From Serratia symbiotica (lineage in GTDB: Bacteria > Pseudomonadota > Gammaproteobacteria > Enterobacterales > Enterobacteriaceae), in contig JAMDYG010000001.1 of NCBI GenBank assembly GCA_024160085.1, positions 372,001 to 436,000 of the forward strand: a DNA stretch of 64,000 bases, written 5' to 3'. The notes below the pieces were generated by a model, which saw only the letters and a program-made list of their open reading frames with translations, was not told where the DNA came from and made no database searches. Shown here piece by piece: positions 33,075-43,459 of this stretch (its first letter is position 1; the number at the start of each line of letters is the position of its first letter). The position numbers and the translations under genes are program-made.

Positions 33075-33693
33075 CCTATGGGACCTCCGGCACGTAGCTG
33101 ATGCCGTGACGCACCGCTTCGTGGCTGTTGTGTGCAGCCGTACTGGCTGGTGATCTCCCGCTATCGTGGGGGTCATACCGAATATGCTGAGGTGCAGCTC
33201 GGTACATCCAGCGGCGGGCAGTCCGACGATCGAGACGCCACCGGTAGGCGCGAGGTGACTTCAAACATCTTCGGGTATTTTGCTTTCTGATAGTTGATAG
33301 TGGAATCGGCCCAGGCGTTGTGCGGCGGTATGGTCAGTGAGTCAACGTAGATCGCATAGCCACCTTTGTCGCCTATATCTTTTAGTTGGCCTGCGCGTAC
33401 TTCTCGCTGTCGATCCCACTGACAGATCTGCTGGTCTAGAGATCCACGGGTCAGCACTACGATGCCTTTGTCGCGCACTTTTCTAGCACCGGCTCCAACA
33501 CTTTGGCATTGTTCTGTACCAGGATGATGGTATTGACGTCGAGCTTTTTCGCCGCCTGGTTGATGCCCACTTCCATGCGGTTGAACCATGGAATGCCGGT
33601 CACTTTGGCAACCACGGTGATCTCATCTTTATCGGCGGCAAAAACAGGTGCTGTCGATAATAAGCACACGTAAATCACACATGCATTCAACAC
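33075..33693 (-). pseudogene. Periplasmic sugar-binding protein of an ABC importer, fragmentary
   Basis: A type 1 periplasmic binding protein. The N-terminus has a signal peptide-like stretch ending in APVFAADKDEIT, then VVAKVTGIPWFNRMEVGINQ, typical of rhamnose/AI-2/inositol-type binding proteins. A deletion removes about 30 residues before NNAKVLEPVLEK. Frameshifted pieces follow (KGIVVLTRGSLDQQ, AWADSTINYQKAKYPKMFEV), then a poorly preserved C-terminus. Family length is about 320-340 residues, so it has deletions and several frameshifts. It lies near the iol cluster, which suggests an inositol-type substrate, but that is inference. Confidence 0.65.
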
Positions 33694-33871
33694 TCGACAT
33701 TGCGAAGTTAACTAAATCTGATCTACGCAAAAATAGGTTAATTTATGGAGTTTTTAATGTTAATTAAATTTTCGATAACTAGAGGTGGTAATTGCACTAC
33801 TTTAAAATTACTTTCGTATAACATAAGTTATTAAGAAGATATTTTAGCAAATTCACTATGGGAAGGGCGCG

Positions 33872-33898
33872 TAAAATGCTGGCAACTAAGCCAGCATT
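33872..33898 (-). terminator. Terminator for uspA
   Basis: On the reverse strand AATGCTGGC, 6 nt, GCCAGCATT is followed by TTA. It lies just beyond the uspA stop at 33944, so the terminator has outlived its gene. Confidence 0.65.
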
Positions 33899-33943
33899 GA
33901 AGTATTTAACGTATGTATGAACAAAACTACCTTTGATGCCGGT

Positions 33944-34394
33944 TTACAGCACATCATGCGCCGTCTCTTCTTCATTGCGCAGCGGCACGATCAATATATC
34001 GATATGTACGCTGTTGATCGGTTAGCGTGCAAGACATCAGCTTACTCTAGAAGTCCTGATGGTGGCCGCATAGCAGCAGATCCATATCGTATTTCTTGAT
34101 AACATCTACTAGCACCTGTACCAGATCGCCACTACTGCTGAGGGTTTCAGTAATTAGGTAGCCAGCATTATGCGATAGTTCGGTCAATGCCTAGTGGGTT
34201 TCCTCGGAGATGCGCTGCTGCATATTGCCTAGGTTGACGTCAATCAGGCCGGTGTACAAGTCAGAATAATTAACATCTACATGGATCAGAGAGACTTTAG
34301 CGTTATATGGTCGCGCCATAGTTATGGCTTTCTCTACCAAAAATTTGCTTTCTGGGGATAGATCTACCGCAATGAGAATGTGTTGGTAAGCCAT
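33944..34394 (-). pseudogene. uspA: Universal stress protein A, broken
   Basis: UspA is a small cytoplasmic stress protein induced in growth arrest. The start [20 protein letters not shown] and [20 protein letters not shown] match UspA closely. A TAG replaces a His/Ala-region codon after EETH (near 34191). Then [16 protein letters not shown] and [16 protein letters not shown] continue, another stop and a frameshift follow, and the end ILIVPLRNEEET is legible. The full family has 144 residues. The order rsmJ-uspA-(...)-pitA resembles Escherichia, with the iol genes in between. Confidence 0.88.
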
Positions 34395-34657
34395 GAGCAT
34401 ACTCCTTCCATATTGAATAATGCCAATACAAAGTATAGTGCCAAATACCCCAGCGGCTAGATAGAATACGTTGCGCTGACATTTTGCCTGCCCTAAAGGA
34501 GTATACGGGCAAATTTATTTGGGGGTTTGAGGGACAACGGAACGAGAACGTACATTAAGAAGATAACTTATTGAATTACGAAAAAATATCGCTTAATAGT
34601 ATGAGTCGTCAGAGTATAGAAATGTAAGATGGAATTTAGAGCCTATTCCATTAGGTG

Positions 34658-35674
34658 TGTGATTCATAGACATCATTGTACTATCACGACTTACCATGAA
34701 CAAGGAAATTAAGCAGCGGATACAGTGGGTTAAACTTTATGAAACATCTAGTGATGCGGGACTTGTATGCCGTCGCTGCGGCATTTCCTGCCACACATTG
34801 CGTAAATGGTGGCGTAGGTATCTAGCACAGGGCAGAACTGGAAAGCCACAGTCGTCGCCCTAAAAACTTTCCATTAAAGAAAAACAGCGCTGGCGAAGTC
34901 GCTCTGATTCTGGAGTTACGTTCCCGGCAAAATCTGGGAGTAAGACGTATTCAGAGTGAGTTAAAGAGGCTTAATTCCATCTCTCTGGCGATGGCTACGA
35001 TCCACAAGGTTCTTTGCCAGAATCAGGTTAAGCCGGTTGTTAAATTTCGGCGTAAAGCTGATTTCATTCGCGACGAATGCCCTGTTGCTGGTGATCGGGT
35101 TTAGATGGATACCTATAAAATTAGCCCCGGCTTATATCAGTACACCTCTGTTGATGATTACACTCGCTACAGAGTCCTGAGGCTCTACCCTCGTCGCACG
35201 GCTGCAAACACACTGAATTTTATCGATTGTGTTATTGAAGAAATGCCTTTCCCGATACAGTGCTTTTAGACCGACCGGGGAAGAGAGTTTTTGTCGTTAA
35301 GGTGCAGGAAAGATTGAAAGAATGCGGGCATCAAGTTTCGTCTAAATAAACCAGCTTCGCCTCATCTTCTTAATGGCAAAGTTGAACGTTCCCAAAAGAC
35401 AGACAAAGCTGAGTTTTACGCTACCATAGACTTCTCAACTGCTGACCTGGAGAAACTGCTGGCAGAATGGCCGCATTACTATAACTGGGAACGTCCTCAT
35501 AGCGCTCACAGTGTAAAACACCGATGGAGCGCTACTTAGAACGTGCTGAGCAAACGCCATACTCTGATGCCGTTCACGCAAACTATCAGAGCCCAGTGAC
35601 TAGCACATACAGGAAAAGAATGACAAGCTTGAACTTGAGCTGAGAAAATTGAAACGATGTCTATGAATCACATA
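34658..35674 (+). mobile_element. IS481-like insertion sequence
   Basis: About 1.0 kb bounded by matching inverted ends: TGTGATTCATAGACATC near 34658-34674 and its complement GATGTCTATGAATCACA near 35656-35672. It contains one transposase frame. I could not find a convincing target-site duplication. Confidence 0.75.
34696..35666 (+). pseudogene. IS481-like DDE transposase, broken
   Basis: From ATG 34696: MNKEIKQRIQWVKLYETSSD, then AGLVCRRCGISCHTLRKWWR (helix-turn-helix). A frameshift near 34860 hides the DDE domain, legible in other frames as LRSRQNLGVRRIQSELKRLN, MDTYKISPGLYQYTSVDDYT, LRRLYPRRTAANTLNFIDCV-like, and RPHSAH near the end, and the terminus LELRKLKRCL at 35666. There are several frameshifts and a TAG at 35102. 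The family length of about 310 residues fits the span. Confidence 0.75.
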
Positions 35675-35685
35675 CCTCAAGTGGA

Positions 35686-36599
35686 TTAAATGCCGGCAGT
35701 CTCTTTGATATAACGGCGTGCTTTCACCGCATATTCAAATGGGTTGGCTAACACCAGATCCTGCTCAGACTCCACCACTATCCAACCTTTGTAACCGCGC
35801 TTATCCAGCAGTTTAAATACCGGCAGGAAGTCGTCGATTACCCCATTACCTGGCACGGTGAAGGTGCCTTCCTTCACGCCGCGCCGTCGAGGAAGCTCAG
35901 TTTGTTGGCTTTAACCGCTGCCACCACTCCATCACGCACGTCCTTCAAATGCACGTGGTTGATGCGTGGTAGGTATTTTTCCAGGATCGCCATCATCGCT
36001 TGCTGGCTACCTCCGGAGTAGTAAGGCGTGGACGGTATCAAACTAGACATTGTCGTTCACCATGCTCATATAGCGGTCAATCTCTGAGTTAGTCTGGATG
36101 CCGGTGCCCATATGGTGGTGTAGGCAGACCTGCATCCTCTTGTCAGTGGCAATTTTAGCCAGCTCATTGTAGCCATCGGCTACCAGCTGCCACTCTTCAT
36201 CGCTGAAATACAGCTTTTCTTCGAATACCCCTTTTGTGGTACCTCGAATACTCTTGCTCTGCTCGGAACAACCAATCACCTTGGCCCCCATTGCATGCAA
36301 GAAATTCATGTGGGTAATAAATTCATCGATGGTTTTTTCTTTCAGACCATCAGCGAAAAAGGTACTTAGCCAGGTATTGCAGATCTGAATGCCTCGGATA
36401 TCCAACATCGGTTTTAGCACTGCAGGATCGCGCGGATATTTGCCGCCCATTTCGCTACCGATGAACTCGGCCAACGCCATTTCACTGATACACTGTTGGA
36501 GAGTGTTCTCTATGCCCAGGTCGGGAATGTCATCATTGATCCAGCCAAATTGGTCCGGCCAATCGGGGCGATAGCCTGTTTTACGTTATCTTTATTCAT
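35686..36599 (-). pseudogene. iolE: IolE, inosose dehydratase, broken
   Basis: IolE dehydrates 2-keto-myo-inositol in inositol catabolism; it is a TIM-barrel metal enzyme. The N-terminus at 36599 is [14 protein letters not shown], then a frameshift, [16 protein letters not shown]-like sequence, [60 protein letters not shown] (metal-site histidines). After a frameshift near 36040 comes a degraded stretch, and the C-terminus [53 protein letters not shown]. Length about 300, as in the family. First of a same-strand run with the iolH-like gene and iolD upstream. Confidence 0.85.
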
Positions 36600-36614
36600 T
36601 ATTAGCCTCAGTAA

Positions 36615-36935
36615 TCAGATCAGCCTGGCGGTGATTTCCACCGCGGTTTCTATCATCCGGCACCAGTTTTTGACCGCTGCCTCCTAGCGACGATCTTCAC
36701 CTGGGCCGGAGCAGCGGTACGCCACGATAAATGAGGAAATCTCCATGCCGGTGGCTTTCAGCGTGTTTTTGTATTCTCCCATAACTTCGCGCCAGGCTTT
36801 CGGATGTTTGTAGAACGGATTGATCTGTGGGGGCGATGACTGCTTAATATACTGATAGCCGCAGCCAGCCACCTGCCGAACCATTTTGGTGATGCCTAGA
36901 TCCTTGATGACATCAACATTAAAAGCGATCTTCAT
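36615..36935 (-). pseudogene. IolH-like sugar phosphate isomerase/epimerase, truncated
   Basis: The start MKIAFNVDVIKDLGITKMVR, VAGCGYQYIKQSSPPQINPF, YKHPKAWREVMGEYKNTL and ATGMEISSFIVAYRCSGPGE match the N-terminus of IolH-type TIM-barrel proteins of inositol clusters (about 290-300 residues). A TAG at 36684 follows EDRR, then EAAVKNWCRMIETAVEI runs to a stop at 36615. Two thirds of the gene are deleted. It lies between iolE and iolD on the same strand. Confidence 0.7.
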
Positions 36936-36959
36936 GGTGATTTCTCTTGAAACGTGAAT

Positions 36960-38901
36960 ACAGTGCTAAACACACTATTTGTTGTAGAACGCCTGGTGCG
37001 GCGGCAGGGCCACCAGCATAATCTTACCGCTGAGAGCTGAGAGCTGAGAGCTGAGAGCTGAGAGCTGAGAGCTGAACTTTGATGTCCAACAGAGTGAAAC
37101 GCTTTGCAGGCTAGCATTAGACAGTGCCTCGATCAGTTGCTGTTCAGTGGTTACACTATATGTTTTACAACCGTAAGCTGCCACCAGCATGGCGAAATTG
37201 ACCGGCACCAGCTTGCCGTCGAGTAGTTTGCCGCCCTGCAGGTTGCGGAAGCAGAACTCGGTGGTGTAGCTGTCCATGCCGTGTTCCATCTGTAGATTGT
37301 TGATGCAACCGTGGTCATGTTGTCGAACAGCACCACGTTAATTTTGCAACTTTCCTGAATCGAGGTGATCAGTTCGGAATGCAGCATCATAAGGACACTG
37401 TCGCCGACCATCGCATACACCTCGCGCTGCGGCTCGGCCAGCTTGACCCCCAGCGCGGCATTAACCTCGTAGCGTGTAGCCCATGCAGGAATAGCCGTAT
37501 TCCACGTGATAGCCGTGTTTGCCGTAGTTTTGCCACACACGTTGTAAATCTCCCGGCAGACTGCCAGCGGCGGCGAAGATCACGCTGTCCTGTGGCAGGT
37601 GCTAGTTAAGCACTCCCAGTATCCGGCTTTGGGTTAGCAGCGAGACCGTCTTTTCGATAAATTTGGCAAAGACGCTGTCGCGATCGAGGTGATCGTCAAT
37701 TTCCGGTACAAAGCCTTCGCCGGTGTATTCCACCGCATAAACGCCATAAACGCGGGCGGTTTCCTACTATTGTGCGCTACGCGCTTCAACAATGGCATTA
37801 CCCTAGCCGGTGCGATAATCAGATTGTGCCAAAAGTGCGCTCAATGCGGACAGCGCCGCTTCGCGGGCATCAGCCAATACTTGCACGCCGTCGAGCTTGC
37901 CGGCGTTAAAGGCGCTGTCGTTAATATTGAGGAAATCGACGCCCTGATTATCGACGTCAGGATTCTGGAACAACTATTTTGACGAGATGGTGAAGTTGGT
38001 ATAATAGGTGCCTACGCCAATTACCAGATCGGCCTGACGGGCCAGCGTATTCGCCGCAAGGCAACCGGTTTCACCGATGCCGCCCAGGTTGAATTTATGG
38101 CTGCTCGCTACTGTGCCTTTACCCGCCTGAGTTTAGGTAAACGGAATATGAAAAAGTTCGGCAAATTCATGCAACGCTAGGCCGGCCTGCGAATATTTCA
38201 CCCCGCCGCCGCACACCAGCAGTGGGCGACGTTTAGCAGTACAGCGCTAGCGCCAGCGCCTCCGCTGCTGTCGTCGGGCGGCGATCGAGTTAATGCACGT
38301 GCTTCTGAAAGAAATAATCTGGGTAGTCATAGGCTTTGCCTTGCACGTCTTGTGGTAAGCACAGCGTTACCGCACTGGTTTCCGCCGGATCTGTCAGTAC
38401 GCGCATCGCGTTGATGCAGGCGCTCAACAGCTGTTCTGGTCGCACTATGCGATCCTAATATTTGCTCACTGCGCGAAAAGCGTCGTTTGTGCTGATGCTG
38501 AGATCGTAGGACTGTTCAATCTGCTGCAACACCGGATCCGGCTGGCGTGAAGCGTATAAACATCGCCAGGCAACAGTAATAAAGGAATGTGGTTGGCAGT
38601 GGCAGTCGCGGCGGCGGTGATCATGTTGGCGGCACCGGCGCTGACGGAAGGGGTACAGGCATAGATCTGCTGACGTAACTTCTGCTTGGCGAAGCCGGTC
38701 GCTGCGTGTGCGCCATGCCTTGCTCATTATGCCCCTGATGTGCCACCAGCTCACCGCTGTCCTGTTATATATAGTACCTGCCCCAGACCCAGTACGTTGC
38801 CGTGGCCGAAAATCGCAAAGATGCCTTTTAATGAATTTGGTTTCTACGCCGTCGACCAACAGATACTAGTTGTCGAGGAACCTGGTGAGTTCCTGCGCCA
38901 T
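36960..38901 (-). pseudogene. iolD: IolD, trihydroxycyclohexanedione hydrolase, broken
   Basis: IolD is a thiamine-diphosphate enzyme that opens the inositol-derived ring. The start at 38901 (MAQELTRFLDN, stop, [16 protein letters not shown]) matches IolD. Fragments in shifting frames include [73 protein letters not shown] and [20 protein letters not shown]. The ThDP motif region also appears: [39 protein letters not shown] in another frame, and [20 protein letters not shown]. At least eight stops or frameshifts. The family has about 640 residues, so the gene is nearly full length. A 7-bp microsatellite has expanded in its 3' part. Confidence 0.85.
37029..37075. repeat. Heptanucleotide tandem repeat, six full copies plus a partial
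   Basis: GCTGAGA repeated six times from 37029, then GCTGA. It lies in the 3' part of the dead iolD, where intact homologues have no such repeat. Copies are identical, which points to recent slippage. Confidence 0.95.
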
Positions 38902-39339
38902 GGTTAACCGGATCTTGCCTATTTACTCACCCTTTTAGATTATTCTCGTCTGATCTGGCACTATCTGCATGCCAAACTTGAGAAACTGTGTGATACCTGT
39001 CGTCTTCAAGCTTGCAGGCCTACTTAAGCCGACAATATGAAACGTGTTGCGATTATAAATAAATATATGTTTCATAAAATATAAGATGAAAATCTCATTT
39101 TGAGATAAAGATCGCATAATGATGAAAAACCATTTTCATTTTTCATTCATGCCTTTAGAAATAAATTAGCAATCCCCACACCCACTGATGCTCCAGCCCC
39201 TCAACGGCCGAACTTGCCGCAAACCATGGTACTGTCTGCTTATGACACAAGGTAAGATCCTTGCCGTTGACCGGTATTTTCGTATTAGTTAGGACGCGGT
39301 TTTCAGTACCTTCAGCTAGCGTATTATCAGTGTTTTATA
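38902..39339. promoter_or_regulatory. iolD / iolT divergent region
   Basis: This 438-bp stretch lies between the divergent iolD and iolT remnants. The part 39030-39150 is very AT-rich. It holds the inverted repeats ATCTCA-TTT-TGAGAT (39092-39106) and ATGAAAAA...TTTTTCAT (39122-39146), plausible operators for an iol repressor. No gene is recognised in 39150-39339, although the start of iolT must once have been there. Confidence 0.4.
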
Positions 39340-40413
39340 TGCCGTTTTGGTGTTTAAATGCCACCGTCTCACCGATGTACATGTCGGAAGCCTCACCAAA
39401 AGGATATGCGTAGTCGTGTGCTCAGCATATAGCAGTTCGCCATCGTGTTCGGTCAAATTATGATCTTCTACGTTAACTTCAAAATCGCCAGCAAAGCCTG
39501 GCTGGTAGAAATGGGCTGGCGTTGGATTATGGGTTCAGAAGTGATCCCTAGCGTGCTGTTCCTGATGCTGGTGTTTATCATCCCAGAATCGCCGCGCTGG
39601 AGCGTAATGGTCGGTCGTGATGATCAGGTTTTGGCGATGTTGACTAAAGTATCCAATGCTGCCCATGCGCAAAGCGTGCGGCAGGAAATCAAAGACTCGT
39701 TGCACCAGAACCAGCAAAAACCGAACTACAGTGACGAGCGGGTGTACTTCATTCTGTTTATCGGCTGTATGATCGCTATGCTACAGCAGGTCACCGGTGT
39801 CAACGTGATGATGTACTACGCGCCAATGGTTCTGAAAACCGTCACCGAAAACGCCAAGGAAACACTGTTCCAGACTGTCTGGATCGGTGTGATGCAGTTG
39901 GTCGGATCGGTGATCAGTGCCATGCTGATAGATCGCCGCATGGGCCGTATCCCGCTGATGCATTTCGGCACTCTTGGTGCCATCGTTGGGCTGTTAATCA
40001 CCTCTTATGTACTTTATACCCAGGCCAACGGCTACTTTGCCCTGTTCAGCATGCTGTTCTTTATAGTATTTTACGCGTTGTTATGGGGAGTGGGCAACTG
40101 GGTACTGGTGTCATAAATCTTCCCTAACTGCATGCGTGCGCAGGGCATGAGCATCGCAGTCGGCCGCATGTAGCTGGCCAACTTTGTCGTTTCGCAAACC
40201 TTCCCGATGATCAACAACAACTCCTATCTGTTCTCTAACTTCCATGGTGCCTTCCCAATGTGGGTATTTGCCGTCTGCTGCCTGTTCAGCTACTGGTTTA
40301 TCAGTCGCTCTATTCCTAAAACTAAAAGCATCTAGCTGGAAAAAATGGAAGATATAGTGATGGCCAAACGCTATCGCCAGCCGCAACCCGAAACACAACG
40401 AACGCCGCTGTAA
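39340..40413 (+). pseudogene. iolT: IolT-type inositol/sugar-proton MFS symporter, broken
   Basis: Inner-membrane major facilitator symporter for myo-inositol. The main open part reads FGQIMIFYVNFKIASKAWLV, VEMGWRWIMGSEVIPSVLFL, the sugar-porter motif PESPRWSVMVGR, MIAMLQQVTGVNVMMYYAPM, DRRMGRIPLMHFGTLGAIVG. After a TAA near 40114 come IFPNCMRAQGMSIAVGRM, PMINNNSYLFSNFHGAFPMW and SIPKTKSI, stop, LEKMEDIVMAKRYRQPQPE. Family motif PETKG is PKTKS. The first ~150 residues are lost or unreadable, with stops near 39430. Identification as IolT rather than another sugar porter rests on the iol neighbours. Confidence 0.8.
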
Positions 40414-40544
40414 GTCGGCCACTCTCAGGTTCTCTCACATTATTTAGGAGTGGGGCATCTGGCCATTGCGCCAGGCCGCTTTTGCATTAACTTTTCAGCC
40501 TGGTAAACAAGTACAGGCTCAGTAAAGTTAAGCTACGCAACGAT

Positions 40545-41260
40545 ATGCCGAGCGGCAAGGTGACAGATAACCTAAGCAACGATCAATTAAATGCTGTGGC
40601 GGCCAAATACAGCATCGAAATCATCACTATTAACGCCCTCGGCAGGTTTAACCTGCTGGACGACTAGGCTGAGTTACTGAAAAACGCTGAGGCGCTATTA
40701 TCGCAAGCTTAGGCGATCCATAGCCAGACGCTAATGCAGCGCGGGCGACTAGCACGGTAAGGAGGAGTAGAAAACCGACACGCTGGCGACCCTAAAGCTG
40801 ATGGCACCTCTGTTGAAGCAATACGGAGTGCATGGCTACGTCGAATCGCTGAGGTTCGGTATCAGTTCACTACGTTTATCGTTGCTGACGTAGTTTCTGA
40901 TTCGCGATTCAGGCGCACCGTACAAAATCGTGCTGGATACTTTCCACCATTATTTAAGTGATACGGTGCAGCCTGAATTTGATTGAATTTGATACGCAGA
41001 TTCAGATCGATGGTATTGGCATGGTGCGCCTTTCCAGGGTGGAAGATGTGCTGATCAAAAGCGTGCTAAGCGAAGAAGAGCGCATCATGCTAAGTGACCT
41101 GGATCGGCTGGAGAGCATAAAGCAGATGCAGAATTTGGAGCGCCTGTGATACACCGCCATTTACGCCTTCGAACTATTCTCTTCGCAGTTGGAGGATAGT
41201 TAGGCAGAAGCGGATATCGTACGTGAAATTCGCCAAAGTATCGTCCTGCTGCAAGGGTGA
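40545..41260 (+). pseudogene. IolI-type sugar isomerase (xylose-isomerase-like TIM barrel), broken
   Basis: Frames pieced together read NDMPSGKVTDNLSNDQLNAV, AAKYSIEIITINALGRFNLL, then AELLKNAEALLSQA. Next come LKLMAPLLKQYGVHGYVESL, FGISSLRLSLLT, GAPYKIVLDTFHHYLSDTVQ and QIDGIGMVRLSRVEDVLIKS, with the end IYAFELFSSQLED and IVREIRQSIVLLQG. This is the AP-endonuclease-2-like TIM barrel of IolI-type proteins, with the HxD/H metal site partly visible at LDTFHHYL. There are stops near 40666, 40710, 40760, 40890 and 41147. It follows iolT on the same strand. Confidence 0.7.
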
Positions 41261-41651
41261 TGAATACAGCTAGTGCTAAAGTAGGAGGAGGCAAATATGT
41301 TCGATTACAATGTGCCTAAATTAGTGTCCAGTTTTAGTTGACCGTTACAATGTGGTGTTTGCCTACCAGCCTGCCAGGGGTATCGCCGGGAGCGATACCG
41401 GGTAATTTGAAGCACTTTTATGGCGAGGCTAGTATTACCTTAGCCGCTAAAATGCCGATCATCTTAAGAACATATCCCATTAGGCTATTTTAGCCCTGGG
41501 TAGCGCGGACAATCCCCACCTACTCTCTGTACACGCCGATTATTACGCGCTGTCGGTATTCAAACTGGCTGTAACAATGGATTCCTACCTGGGATAGGCC
41601 CTAAGGTAACCGGCCCTCCTGCCTGGCCGTCTATTTTGGGCGATTAATCGT
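41261..41651. other. Gene-free stretch with a strong orphan ribosome binding site and a dispersed repeat
   Basis: AGGAGGAGG at about 41283-41291 precedes an ATG at 41298 that opens only 14 codons (MFDYNVPKLVSSFS). This looks like the start of a deleted iol-cluster gene. From about 41466 to 41606 lies copy A of a dispersed repeat whose copy B is at 55966-56105. No gene can be supported. Confidence 0.5.
41466..41606 (+). repeat. Dispersed intergenic repeat, copy A
   Basis: GAACATATCCCATTAGG through GCTGTCGGTATTCAAACTGG to CCTACCTGGGATAGG. It aligns over about 140 bp with 55966-56105 (for example GCTGTCGGTGTCCAAACTGG there), at roughly 65-75% by eye. Confidence 0.6.
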
Positions 41652-43154
41652 TTAAACAAACTTCAGGACGATCCAGTACAAGCAGCCGGAAAGCAGCATT
41701 GAGATTGGCAGAGTCAGTAACCAAGCTAGCAGGATGTTCTTCACGGTTTTGCTTTGCACACCGCCGCCGTCCACGATCATCGTGCCAGCAACCGCCGAAG
41801 ACAACACATGAGTGGTAGATACCGGCATGCCGGTATAGCTAGCTATGCCGATTGATAAAGCAGCGGTGATCTGGGCCGACACGCCCTGGGCGTAGGTCAT
41901 GCCTTTCTTACCAATCTTCTCGCCGATGGTGGTGGCAACACGTTTCCAACCGACCATGGTGCCGAGTGACAGCGCCAGAGCCACCACGACGATGATCCAC
42001 ATCGGAGCATATTCGATGGTCTCTAGCAGATCCTGACGTAAGCTCTTCAGGAGGCGTTGGTCAGCCTCAGAAGTTTCCGGCCTCTTGGCGACATTGTTCG
42101 CCGTATCGGTGATGCACATCAGCAGGCGACGCAGTTGGCTGCGTTGCTCTACCGTAAGTTGGCTGTAGCGCTGCAAATTGTGCAGTTGCCCCAGAGTCTG
42201 CTCAATCGTCGCCATAGCACGGGAGATATTGCAGTGGAACTCAAGGGGTTGGTTTAACACGGCGTCTTCATCCCGGCTTGGCACACTCGGCGTCAAGGAC
42301 ACCTCCTTTGGCAGCGTATCGCCGTGCTGCTGGTAATACAGCCGTAGGTGGTAGACCGCATCACGCGTACGGGTGATGTCATAACCGGTGGCATTCATAT
42401 TGACGACGAAACCTGCCGGCGCAATACCGATCAGCACTAGCATGAGCAAACCGATACCTTTCTGGCCATCGTTGGCACCGTGCGAGAAGCTGACGCCAAT
42501 AGCTGATAGGATCAGTGCGATACGAGTCCAGAACGGCGGTTTGCGTTTGCCATCGACCTTTTTACGTTCCGCAGGGGTCATGTGGATACGCTGGTGTTTT
42601 TTAGTGGCACACCAATAGCGGCGCAAGGCGAACACTATCAGCCCGGCGGCCAGCATGCTGACTAACGGCGAGATGAGCAATGACAGGAAAATGCCAATCA
42701 TTTTCGGAACGTTCAATGCATCCACTATCGATATATGGGTCATCAGGGCATTGGTTAAACCGACACCGATGATTGCGCCAATCAGCGTATGGGAACTGGA
42801 GGCCGGCAGACCGAAATACCAGGTACTGAGGTTCCAGATAATCGCCGCCAACAGCATGGAGAAAACCATGGCTAATCCGTGTGCTGAACTGACGTTCAAC
42901 AACAGGTCGATAGGCAGCAAATGGACAATGGCGTAGGCAACACTCAAACCACCGAGCATCACGCCAAGAAAGTTGAAGAAACCCGCCATAATGACCGCAA
43001 GTTGCGAACGCATGGCACGAGTATAGATGACTGTAGAAACTGCATTGGCCGTGTCATGAAAGCCATTGATGGCTTCATAAAACAACACGAACAACAATGC
43101 GAGAATCAACATTAGGCTAGTATCAAAATCTAACCCAGTAAACAAAAGCAGCAT
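41652..43154 (-). CDS. pitA: Pit-type low-affinity inorganic phosphate/metal transporter
   Basis: PitA imports metal-phosphate complexes with protons. The 500 residues match PitA (499). The family signature appears twice: [19 protein letters not shown] near residue 35 and [20 protein letters not shown] near 225. About ten membrane helices flank a charged cytoplasmic loop (residues ~255-390). The C-terminal [20 protein letters not shown] motif is intact. In a genome losing transporters this is one of the few kept. Convergent with the dead iolI-like gene, divergent from yhiN as in Escherichia. Confidence 0.95.
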   Translation of the reverse strand: MLLLFTGLDFDTSLMLILALLFVLFYEAINGFHDTANAVSTVIYTRAMRSQLAVIMAGFFNFLGVMLGGLSVAYAIVHLLPIDLLLNVSSAHGLAMVFSMLLAAIIWNLSTWYFGLPASSSHTLIGAIIGVGLTNALMTHISIVDALNVPKMIGIFLSLLISPLVSMLAAGLIVFALRRYWCATKKHQRIHMTPAERKKVDGKRKPPFWTRIALILSAIGVSFSHGANDGQKGIGLLMLVLIGIAPAGFVVNMNATGYDITRTRDAVYHLRLYYQQHGDTLPKEVSLTPSVPSRDEDAVLNQPLEFHCNISRAMATIEQTLGQLHNLQRYSQLTVEQRSQLRRLLMCITDTANNVAKRPETSEADQRLLKSLRQDLLETIEYAPMWIIVVVALALSLGTMVGWKRVATTIGEKIGKKGMTYAQGVSAQITAALSIGIASYTGMPVSTTHVLSSAVAGTMIVDGGGVQSKTVKNILLAWLLTLPISMLLSGCLYWIVLKFV

Positions 43155-43459
43155 AAGTGTTAAGCCAGTTTGTGGACATGAACGCCGCGCGTTATCAGTG
43201 ACAACCGGGCCAGGGGAAAAGGAAAATATAGCATTTTTATTTATAGATGTTAGGTTTATGTTATCAACATGAAAAAATAAAGAATATTAGTGTAGGATGA
43301 GCATCTACTAGCTAGCTAGGGTAATATTTCTAACTATGGCGCTAATAGCATTAGATTTTTACAATCTGCGGTTATCGTTAATGTTGAGGTTAGGTTGGCG
43401 AAACGGCATAATGGGGGGATTTTTGGCCGCGATGGTGGGTTTTATTTAGAGAGGCGCAG
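43155..43459. other. pitA / yhiN divergent intergenic region
   Basis: This 305-bp AT-rich gap must carry the pitA promoter. I see no confident -35/-10 pair, no RNA gene and no repeat in it. Confidence 0.4.

Noticed and set aside
37029-37075. CRISPR-like array
   Set aside because: The units are 7 bp and directly adjacent with no spacers, so it is a microsatellite.
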